Notes under the pieces: model-generated
Databases searched by the model: none
Told to the model about the DNA's origin: nothing
Seen by the model: only the letters and a program-made list of their open reading frames with translations
Translations under genes and position numbers: made by a program
NCBI GenBank assembly: GCA_000435715.1
Contig: FR882592.1
Location: 1-29,352 of the forward strand
Length of the DNA stretch: 29,352 nt
Direction of reading: 5' to 3'
From: Firmicutes bacterium CAG:145
GTDB lineage: Bacteria; Bacillota; Clostridia; Peptostreptococcales; Anaerovoracaceae
Shown: positions 23,253 to 29,352 of the stretch, one piece after another
Numbering within the stretch: the first letter of the stretch is position 1
Layout: every line of letters begins with the position of its first letter

Positions 23253-23325
23253 TTTATCAATATAGGTAGCAATAAATTTAAAAATATTATATAATATCAT
23301 CATACAAAAAACAGGAGGCAACATT

Positions 23326-24096
23326 TTGGGAAAGGCAATAGCAATATTTAATCAAAAAGGCGGTGTAGGAAAGACTACGACTAATATCAACCTTGCGGCA
23401 TGCCTTGCTTTGAGAGGAAAAAAAGTTTTGGTACTGGATATAGATCCGCAGGGCAATACTACCAGCGGATTGGGAGTTGCCAAGAAGGGGCTGAAAGACA
23501 CGGTGTATAACGTCCTGGTAGACGTAGATTACGATATAAGAGACGCAGTAATTCACACCGGCGTGGAAAATCTGGAACTTATTCCGGCCAGCGTAGATCT
23601 GGCAGGGGCGGAAGTAGAGCTGGTACAGATAGAAGGAAGAGAAGAGGCGCTAAAGAAAGGTCTTGATAAGATAAAAGACGGATACGATTATATATTTATA
23701 GACTGTCCTCCGTCATTGGGACTTCTGACGATAAACTCGCTGGCAGCAGTAGACAGCGTTCTCATACCTATACAATGTGAATTTTACGCTCTGGAAGGAG
23801 TGAGCCAGCTTGTCAGCACTATAGATCTGGTAAAGAAGAGCCTCAACCCTGCTCTTGAAGTTCAGGGGGTTATATTGAGCATGTTCGATGGAAGAACTAA
23901 TCTGTCTGCGCAAGTGGTTCAGGAGGTAAAAAGATATTTCGGCGGAAAAGTATATTCTACCGTAATACCGCGTAACGTAAGACTGGCAGAAGCTCCGAGT
24001 TATGGGCTTCCCATAACGGAATATGATCCTAAATCCAAGGGTGCGGAAGCTTATATGGAATTCGCGGAAGAATTTCTTGAATTAGAGGAGGAATAG
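23326..24096 (+). CDS. parA: Chromosome-partitioning ATPase ParA/Soj
   Basis: 256 residues. Walker-type ATPase that moves ParB-parS complexes and, in Bacillus, regulates DnaA. The deviant Walker A is KGGVGKTTTNINLA (from residue 11), Walker A' is LVLDIDPQGN, and Walker B is YIFIDCPPSLG. The start is a TTG 7 nt after AGGAGG; no ATG is available. A TATAAT at 23290-23295 may be its -10, but the -35 is poor. parB follows after one base. Confidence 0.96.
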   Translation: MGKAIAIFNQKGGVGKTTTNINLAACLALRGKKVLVLDIDPQGNTTSGLGVAKKGLKDTVYNVLVDVDYDIRDAVIHTGVENLELIPASVDLAGAEVELVQIEGREEALKKGLDKIKDGYDYIFIDCPPSLGLLTINSLAAVDSVLIPIQCEFYALEGVSQLVSTIDLVKKSLNPALEVQGVILSMFDGRTNLSAQVVQEVKRYFGGKVYSTVIPRNVRLAEAPSYGLPITEYDPKSKGAEAYMEFAEEFLELEEE

Positions 24097-24097
24097 C

Positions 24098-24997
24098 ATG
24101 GCAGCTCCAAAAAAAGGAGGTCTCGGAAGAGGCCTGGACGCTCTATTTGCTGACGTTCCTGTAAAAGCGCCCAAAGAAACAGAGGTTATCAAGAACAGGG
24201 AAGACGGTGACGAAAAGGATACGGTCAGATACGTAAAGATTCACGATATAATGCCCAATGCAAATCAGCCTCGTAAGACCTTCAACGAGGAGAAGATAGA
24301 AGAGCTGGCCGCTTCCATAAGAGAGCATGGAATCATTCAGCCTATAGTGGTCAGAAAAAAGAGCCGCGGCTATGAGATCGTCGCAGGCGAGAGAAGATGG
24401 AGAGCCGCCATAAAAGCCGAGCTTTCCCAGGTACCATGTCTCATAAGAAATCTCGACGACGAGCAGAATATGCTTATCGCTATAATAGAAAATATGCAGA
24501 GAGAAGATCTGAACCCAATAGAAGAAGCCGAAGGACTGAGACAGATGACTGAGACTTTCGGAATGACGCAGGAGCAGGTCTCAAGGAGCGTAGGAAAGAG
24601 CAGACCGTATATCACTAATTCCATGAGGCTTCTTAAACTTCCGGAGTACATAAGAGAAAGTATCGCTGACGGAAGAATCTCCGCAGGACACGGAAGGACG
24701 CTCATTGCGGCCTCCGATGAAGATATGAGAAAATCTATCTGGGAAAAGATGATCAAGGAGGGACTTTCTGTAAGAGAGGCCGAAAAACTTGCGGCCGGCA
24801 GTCCGGGGGCGAAGAAGAGGAAACCTGCTTCTAAGAGAAAAAATCCGGACGTGGCAAGAGTGGAGGAAGATCTGAAAGACATCTTTGGAACTAAGGTGAG
24901 CATAAACGCCGCAGGTAAAAAGGGAAAGATAGAGATCGAATATTATTCCGGAGATGAACTTAACAGGTTAATCGAACTCTTGAAAACACTTGCATAG
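24098..24997 (+). CDS. parB: Chromosome-partitioning protein ParB/Spo0J
   Basis: 299 residues. CTP-dependent clamp that loads at parS and spreads, recruiting SMC. It begins with the ParA-stimulating peptide KKGGLGRGLDALFADV. The CTP motifs follow: PNANQPRKTFNEEKIEELAA, GERRWRAAIKAEL and NMQREDLNPIEEAEGL. The DNA-binding helices are MTQEQVSRSVGKSRPYITNS. The C-terminal dimer domain has VEEDLKDIFGTKVSINA. Compared with Noc, it has the N-terminal GGLGRGLDAL element, which marks it as the true ParB. Confidence 0.97.
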   Translation: MAAPKKGGLGRGLDALFADVPVKAPKETEVIKNREDGDEKDTVRYVKIHDIMPNANQPRKTFNEEKIEELAASIREHGIIQPIVVRKKSRGYEIVAGERRWRAAIKAELSQVPCLIRNLDDEQNMLIAIIENMQREDLNPIEEAEGLRQMTETFGMTQEQVSRSVGKSRPYITNSMRLLKLPEYIRESIADGRISAGHGRTLIAASDEDMRKSIWEKMIKEGLSVREAEKLAAGSPGAKKRKPASKRKNPDVARVEEDLKDIFGTKVSINAAGKKGKIEIEYYSGDELNRLIELLKTLA

Positions 24998-25004
24998 AGG
25001 GGGA

Positions 25005-25020
25005 TGTTTCACATGAAACT
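25005..25020. promoter_or_regulatory. parS: Second, degenerate parS site
   Basis: TGTTTCACATGAAACT matches parS at 14 of 16 positions (differences at the central G and last A). It starts 8 nt after the parB stop and covers the start region of the next gene. Confidence 0.6.
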
Positions 25021-25285
25021 TTTGATAGTCATGATGGTTGTGTGGAACCTTATAACCTTCTCCATGATGGGAATAGATAAACATCGAGCAGAGAAGGACA
25101 AGCCGCGGATAAGAGAGAAGACTCTGATAACAGTGACTTTCGCCATGGGAGCAGTAGGAACATCCGCAGGAGCTGCGGTGTTTCATCACAAGACTCAGAA
25201 GTTAAAATTTAGAGTGTCATTCCCCATAGGAATAATAGTCAATGCGGCTGTGATTTACGGATTATTCTGCTTAAATATCATATAG
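25013..25285 (+). CDS. DUF1294 family membrane protein
   Basis: 90 residues from the ATG at 25013, 8 nt after AGAGGGGG; an in-frame ATG at 25004 touches the ribosome site and is less likely. Two or three membrane helices: residues 1-17, a second near 43-57, and a third at the C-terminus. The conserved soluble stretch GIDKHRAEKDKPRIREKTL and the VFHHKTQKLKF motif match DUF1294. Function unknown. It lies directly after parB and is probably cotranscribed. The parS-like sequence covers its start codon. Confidence 0.85.
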   Translation: MKLLIVMMVVWNLITFSMMGIDKHRAEKDKPRIREKTLITVTFAMGAVGTSAGAAVFHHKTQKLKFRVSFPIGIIVNAAVIYGLFCLNII

Positions 25286-25297
25286 GAGGAAAGTCCC

Positions 25298-25834
25298 TTG
25301 ATAAAAGGGACTTTTATAGTTATGGACAGAAGGCTTGACCGTCTCCTCAAGAAGGTTGCAAAAGAATTGAAAGACATCGAAATACCTGTTTCGGATCATA
25401 TCCATGGGATAACCGTAAACACGAGAACAAAAAAGAGGCTGGGAGCATGCCGTAAAATAAAAGGCGCTGATGGAAACACGCATTATGCCATTGAAATCGC
25501 AGGTATCGTGGCTCAGGGCGAAGAAAAAATAATATGCCAGATCATAGCTCATGAACTCATACATACATGTCCGGGATGCTTCGACCATGGTAAAAAATGG
25601 AAAGAATATGGAACATTGGCTGAAGCGAGATTGGGTTATAAGATAAGGCGTACGGCTGAATACAGCGAACTCGGTCTTAAGGAACAGCAGACAGAAAAGG
25701 TAAAATATGTCGTGAGATGTGAAGGCTGCAGACAGATATATGAGAGGAAGAGGATGTGTCCACTAATTAGGCAGCCCGGTCGATACAGATGCGGTAGGTG
25801 CGGTAGCCCTCTGAAACAGATAGAATCCGTATAG
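25298..25834 (+). CDS. SprT-like zinc metalloprotein
   Basis: 178 residues from a TTG 8 nt after AGGAGG. An ATG at 25322 (residue 9) has no ribosome site. The zinc-peptidase motif is HELIHTCPGCFDHGKKW near residue 86, where the two His and the Glu form the SprT HExxH pattern and a third His follows. A C-terminal zinc ribbon has CEGC and CGRC pairs. In the family these are metal-dependent proteases or zinc-binding proteins of unclear bacterial role (eukaryotic SPRTN repairs DNA-protein crosslinks). A 9-bp hairpin (25291-25299 with 25305-25313) covers the TTG and could limit translation. Confidence 0.8.
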   Translation: MIKGTFIVMDRRLDRLLKKVAKELKDIEIPVSDHIHGITVNTRTKKRLGACRKIKGADGNTHYAIEIAGIVAQGEEKIICQIIAHELIHTCPGCFDHGKKWKEYGTLAEARLGYKIRRTAEYSELGLKEQQTEKVKYVVRCEGCRQIYERKRMCPLIRQPGRYRCGRCGSPLKQIESV

Positions 25835-26146
25835 CCGAGCCGACTTTGAGATTCATTTCCTGATTTGGGGCAGAAGCCCTCGATCTACAAGATATACAAT
25901 ATCTTGTAGATGAAAATCTTTAGATAATGTGGTATAATGAACCCATCGATCATGACAGCGGCGTTGCCGAGCGGAAGGGTTCATTGAACCACCGCTTTCT
26001 GTTTGGTTCGTGGTATAATAACCTCACGGCGCTATGTCTTTTTGTAAAGCATAAGATTATCACAAAATCAACACGTAAAAATAAATGTGTAATGTTAAAA
26101 TAATAGTATCCTCGCCCCAAAAGGCGAGATCTCAAGGAGCAAGATC
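25835..26146 (+). other. Gene-free leader region before the GdpP-like gene
   Basis: About 310 nt with regulatory-looking structure: a perfect 13-bp-arm palindrome (25883-25911), an extended -10 promoter (TGGTATAAT at 25930-25938), a hairpin with a T-rich tail (25970-26004), a second TGGTATAAT (26011-26019), and a CTCGCC/GGCGAG hairpin (26111-26128) next to the AAGGAG of the next gene. No protein gene is seen. Confidence 0.55.
25945..26004 (+). ncRNA. Candidate short structured transcript or attenuator
   Basis: A transcript starting near 25945 from the TGGTATAAT box would end at a hairpin with a two-part stem: AGCGG (25970-25974) with CCGCT (25992-25996), and GGTT with AACC inside, followed by TTTCTGTTT. 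The 5' part has CGGC-GTT-GCCG. The start GCGGCGTTGCCGAGCGG resembles the 5' end of a class II tRNA (Ser/Leu), but there is no full cloverleaf. Confidence 0.3.
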
Positions 26147-27904
26147 ATGACAACTATGAAGCTTGAAGACTTTATGTCATCTTACATTCCTCTGCCGATA
26201 TGCGTGATAAATAAAAAGGGCAGGGTCATCTCTGCCGGGGACAAGATCGGCCAGGTATTTTTATATGACGGCATTGTAGATTCGGATATCTTTGCCTTAA
26301 CCGGCATAAGAGCGTCCGAGCTTTATGCTGCTGCGGAGGCCGAATCACACCCTCTGCTCAAGAGGAACGGAAAAATTTTTAAACTCATATGCAACAAAGT
26401 CAGCGACGAGGAGGACGGCAATCTGGCCATACTCTTTGGAGATGTGACTAACCTTGAGGAACTCAAAGATAAATATAACAATGAAAAGCTATGTCTTGCC
26501 AAGATACAGATAGACAACTACGATGAGCTTATATCCAACACCTCGGCGGAGTACAGGATCACCGTCCCAAGTGAGATAGATAGGATAATAAGACGCTGGG
26601 CAGAAAAGATAGAAGCTTCCATAAATAAGATGGGAGACGATTCGTATATAGCTTCTTTTGAACAGCAGTACCTGGACGATGTAGTCATGGCCAAGTTCGA
26701 CGTATTGGATGAGGTCAGAGCCATAGAGACGGCGGCAGATTTTCCGGTGAGCCTGAGCATAGGCGTGGGAGCCGGAGGAAAGACTCCTGTTCAGACAGAA
26801 GAGTACGCAGACGCAGCTCTTGATCTGGCTCTTGGAAGAGGCGGAGACCAGGCGGTACTCAAGAGAAATATGAAAATAGAATATTTCGGGGGAAAGCTGC
26901 AGACCGTAGAAAAGAGAAACAAAGGAAAATCCAGGATAGTGGGCCATGCGCTCAGACAACTGATAGATCAGTCCAAGAAGATCTTCATAATGGGACATAC
27001 AAACCCTGATATGGACTGCTTCGGAGCTTCTCTGGGAATATACAGGATGTGCGCTATCTGCGACAGAGAGCCTTATATAGTCATAGATAATTATAAAGAA
27101 CCGCTGCAGGCTATATTTAAGCAGGCCAAGGACAGCGATAATTACAGGTTCATCTCCAGCGAAAGGGCTAAGAACCTGGCAGACAAAGACAGTCTGGTCA
27201 TGGTTATGGATACTCACAGGCCCAGCATGGTTCAGTGCCCGCAGCTTCTTGACATATGCGAACGAAAGGTGATAATCGATCATCACCGGAGAGTAGAGGA
27301 CTTTATAGAAAATCCCGTTCTGGCATATATGGAGTCATATGCTTCTTCGGCCAGCGAACTGGTGGCGGAGATACTTCAATATATGACAGGTAAGAAGGCT
27401 CTGACTAAACTGGAAGCAGAAGCCTTGCTGGCAGGAATCACCGTGGATACCAATGGATTTGCTGTAAAGACGGGCGTAAGGACCTTTGAAGCGGCCGCAT
27501 GGCTCAGGAGACAGGGAGCAGATCCTTCCGAGGTAAGCAGGTTCTTCCAGGAGGATCAGGAAAGCTTCATGATAAAAGCTCGGGCTCTGGCCGGGGCAGT
27601 CAGTCATGAAGGCGGAGTGATGTGCGCAGTCTGTGACAAGAGACATGCTGACGAACAGGTCATATGCGCTCAGGTAGCAGATGAGCTTCTCACCATAAAG
27701 GGAATGAAGGCAAGTTTCGTAGCCGGAGTAAATAACGAAGGCAAGACGGTCATAAGCGCCAGGTCTTTGGGAGAAGTAAACGTCCAGCTGATAATGGAGA
27801 GATTTAACGGTGGCGGACACCTGACTACGGCTGCGGCGCAGGTGGATATAAGCCCCGAAGAAGCGATAGAAAAAATACTTGAAATAATGGAGGAACAACG
27901 ATGA
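26147..27904 (+). CDS. gdpP: GdpP-like DHH-DHHA1 phosphodiesterase without membrane anchor
   Basis: 585 residues. GdpP proteins hydrolyse c-di-AMP. The order here is a PAS-like domain (residues 1-105), a degenerate GGDEF domain (about 110-250, without the GGDEF motif), then DHH (MGHTNPDMDCFGASLG near residue 284, then MDTHRPS and VIDHHRR) and DHHA1 (FNGGGHLTTAAAQ near residue 553). All metal-binding DHH motifs are kept. The usual two N-terminal membrane helices are missing: stops lie in frame upstream, and AAGGAG stands 8 nt before the ATG. It overlaps rplI by 4 nt, the common gdpP-rplI-dnaB arrangement of Firmicutes. Confidence 0.88.
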   Translation: MTTMKLEDFMSSYIPLPICVINKKGRVISAGDKIGQVFLYDGIVDSDIFALTGIRASELYAAAEAESHPLLKRNGKIFKLICNKVSDEEDGNLAILFGDVTNLEELKDKYNNEKLCLAKIQIDNYDELISNTSAEYRITVPSEIDRIIRRWAEKIEASINKMGDDSYIASFEQQYLDDVVMAKFDVLDEVRAIETAADFPVSLSIGVGAGGKTPVQTEEYADAALDLALGRGGDQAVLKRNMKIEYFGGKLQTVEKRNKGKSRIVGHALRQLIDQSKKIFIMGHTNPDMDCFGASLGIYRMCAICDREPYIVIDNYKEPLQAIFKQAKDSDNYRFISSERAKNLADKDSLVMVMDTHRPSMVQCPQLLDICERKVIIDHHRRVEDFIENPVLAYMESYASSASELVAEILQYMTGKKALTKLEAEALLAGITVDTNGFAVKTGVRTFEAAAWLRRQGADPSEVSRFFQEDQESFMIKARALAGAVSHEGGVMCAVCDKRHADEQVICAQVADELLTIKGMKASFVAGVNNEGKTVISARSLGEVNVQLIMERFNGGGHLTTAAAQVDISPEEAIEKILEIMEEQR

Positions 27905-28347
27905 TAGTCATTTTAAATAAAGATGTAAAAGGCACGGGTAAAGCCGGAGATGTAGTAAAAGTCAGTGACGGATATGCCAGAAACATGCTTATTCCCAAGG
28001 GTCTGGCCACAGAGGCAACTCAAGGAAACATAAGACATCTTGAAAAGCAGAAGGCTATAGCAGCCGAGAAAAAGGCAGAAGAGAAGGCCGCCGCTAAAGA
28101 GCAGGCCGAAAAGATAGGCAATTTGACGGTAACTATAAAAACAAAAGCCGGAGACGGAGGAAAAATTTTTGGATCCATAACGTCAAAAGATATAGCCGAG
28201 GGGCTTAAATCTCAGCACGGCATAGAAGTAGATAAGAAAAAGATACAGCTTTCTTCACCTATAAAACAGACAGGCGAGATGTCGGTAGATATCAAGCTTT
28301 ATTCAGAGGTGAGCGCTGAACTTAAGGTAAAAATAGAAGCTGAATAA
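27901..28347 (+). CDS. rplI: 50S ribosomal protein L9
   Basis: 148 residues, normal length. It binds 23S rRNA near the L1 stalk. The N-terminal domain signature is MIVILNKDVKGTGKAGDVVK, then SDGYARNMLIPKGLA. A long charged connecting helix lies at about residues 45-75 (Lys/Glu/Ala-rich), followed by the C-terminal domain with GKIFGSITSKDIAEGL. The start overlaps the gdpP stop (ATGA). dnaB follows after 27 nt. Confidence 0.96.
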   Translation: MIVILNKDVKGTGKAGDVVKVSDGYARNMLIPKGLATEATQGNIRHLEKQKAIAAEKKAEEKAAAKEQAEKIGNLTVTIKTKAGDGGKIFGSITSKDIAEGLKSQHGIEVDKKKIQLSSPIKQTGEMSVDIKLYSEVSAELKVKIEAE

Positions 28348-28374
28348 TAACTACAAGACGATCAGGAGAAAAAT

Positions 28375-29352
28375 ATGGAAAGGATCCCTCCGCATAACGA
28401 GGAAGCCGAAAGATCTGCTCTTGGGGCAGTCATGCTCAATAAGGAAGTTCTTTTGGACGTAACAGAAGAGGTGAAGCCGGAAGACTTCTATAATGAAAGC
28501 CACAGAGAGATCTTCGACGCTATAATGAACCTCTATAGGGAGAATACGGCGGTAGATATGCTGACCGTATGTGAAGAACTCAATAGGAGAAAAACTCTGG
28601 ATATGGTAGGCGGAAGGGCATATATAGCTACGCTGACTGCAGAAGTACCTTCTACTGCCAATGCAGGAGAATACGCCAAGATCGTTTCTGAGAAGGCAAT
28701 GCTGCGCAGGCTCATAACTGCGGCAGAAGATATAACCATAAAGGGATACGATGATAAGATGGCAGCCGAGGAACTGCTTGACTATGCCGAGGGAGATATA
28801 TTCCGCATAGCTCAGAAGCGGCAGAGAAACGACTACGCTAAGATTCAGGACGTTCTGATGAAAAACCTTAGAATAATAGATCAGGCGGTGCAGAATAAGG
28901 GCCAGGTCATCGGTCTGCCGACAGGATTCAAGCAGCTGGATGAAAAGACTTCAGGCCTTCAGCCCTCAGACCTGATAATCGTCGCAGCTCGTCCCGGAAT
29001 GGGAAAGACAGCTTTCGCCCTGAACATAGCTCAGCAGAGCGCAGTAAAAGCTGGGGCTTCTGTCCTGATATTCAGTCTGGAAATGTCTCAGGAACAGCTG
29101 GGGCAGAGGCTTATAGCCATGCAGGCCAGAGTAGAGTCAGAAAAACTGAAAAAAGGAACATTAGACCTGAAGGATTGGGACAGGATAAATTTTGCGCTGA
29201 ATGAACTTAACAACACTAAAATAGTCATAGACGATACGCCGGGCATTTCCATAATGGAAATGAGAAACAAATGCAGGAGGCTCAAGGCGGAGCAGGGTCT
29301 GGATCTGATAGTGGTAGACTATCTTCAGCTGATGACTTTCGACGGAAGAGCA
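28375..29352 (+). CDS. dnaB: Replicative DNA helicase DnaB (partial, 3' end outside window)
   Basis: 326 residues are visible and the frame is open at the window end. The hexameric helicase unwinds DNA at the fork. The N-terminal DnaB domain begins with IPPHNEEAERSALGAVMLNK. A linker leads to the RecA-like domain with GLPTGFKQLDEKTSGLQPSD, then Walker A ARPGMGKTAFALNIA (near residue 205) and the FSLEMSQEQLGQRL segment. Walker B is IVVDYLQLM at the end of the window. AGGAG lies 7 nt before the ATG. The usual length is about 440, so about a quarter is missing. Confidence 0.96.
   Translation, partial: MERIPPHNEEAERSALGAVMLNKEVLLDVTEEVKPEDFYNESHREIFDAIMNLYRENTAVDMLTVCEELNRRKTLDMVGGRAYIATLTAEVPSTANAGEYAKIVSEKAMLRRLITAAEDITIKGYDDKMAAEELLDYAEGDIFRIAQKRQRNDYAKIQDVLMKNLRIIDQAVQNKGQVIGLPTGFKQLDEKTSGLQPSDLIIVAARPGMGKTAFALNIAQQSAVKAGASVLIFSLEMSQEQLGQRLIAMQARVESEKLKKGTLDLKDWDRINFALNELNNTKIVIDDTPGISIMEMRNKCRRLKAEQGLDLIVVDYLQLMTFDGRA

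Noticed and set aside
25957..25996. Intact tRNA-Ser or tRNA-Leu gene
   Set aside because: Only about 40 nt, with no anticodon arm or full cloverleaf. At most a remnant or a regulatory hairpin.
26489..27286. Minus-strand open frame opposite the GdpP-like gene
   Set aside because: Reverse shadow, no ribosome site, and the sense strand has all DHH motifs.

Overview
The window is a chromosomal replication-origin region of a low-to-moderate G+C Firmicute, most likely an anaerobic member of the Clostridia. The evidence is the gene order (rpmH-rnpA-yidD-yidC-jag-mnmE-mnmG-rsmG-noc-parA-parB on one side, dnaA-dnaN-recF-gyrB-gyrA on the other), strong AGGAGG-type ribosome binding sites, TTGACA/TATAAT promoters, frequent TTG starts, and a short YidC without a lipobox. 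A finer placement, such as an Anaerovoracaceae-like lineage, would be a guess from general style.

Layout. Positions 2-496 hold the C-terminal part of a LysR-type regulator cut by the window edge. Positions 540-1715 (minus strand) hold an AT-rich pair: a secreted protein of unknown function followed by a small one-helix membrane protein. A strong promoter drives the pair, and its -35 box lies inside a perfect 42-bp palindrome (1916-1957). A gene-free stretch rich in inverted repeats follows. From 13068 down to 2314 the minus strand carries dnaA, dnaN, recF, gyrB, gyrA, an RsbW-like anti-sigma kinase, a SigB-type sigma factor and trpS. The origin is bipartite, with DnaA boxes upstream of dnaA (12970-13057) and between dnaA and dnaN (11427-11522). 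The second part has the DnaA box, GC cluster and DnaA-trio layout of a basal unwinding element.

Right of the origin is a small accessory insert (13069-15845). It holds a TetR regulator broken by an in-frame stop, an ABC transporter collapsed into an ATPase/permease fusion, and two tandem secreted paralogues, the second split at a run of seven A. From 15946 to the end the plus strand carries the conserved block rpmH, rnpA, yidD, yidC, jag, mnmE, mnmG, rsmG, noc, parA, parB, then a DUF1294 membrane protein, a SprT-like metalloprotein, a GdpP-like DHH phosphodiesterase without its membrane anchor, rplI and the start of dnaB.

The genes work together in replication initiation and supercoiling (dnaA, dnaN, recF, gyrAB, dnaB), origin segregation and nucleoid occlusion (parA, parB, noc, parS), protein and tRNA production (rpmH, rnpA, trpS, mnmE, mnmG, rsmG, rplI), membrane insertion (yidC, yidD, jag) and signalling (rsbW/sigB, GdpP-like). 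Housekeeping genes on each side point away from oriC, as expected for co-orientation with replication. The most notable non-coding features are a perfect parS that also forms the 3' end and probable terminator of noc, a second degenerate parS over the DUF1294 start, and a consensus rpmH promoter whose -35 box sits in the loop of the upstream gene's terminator.
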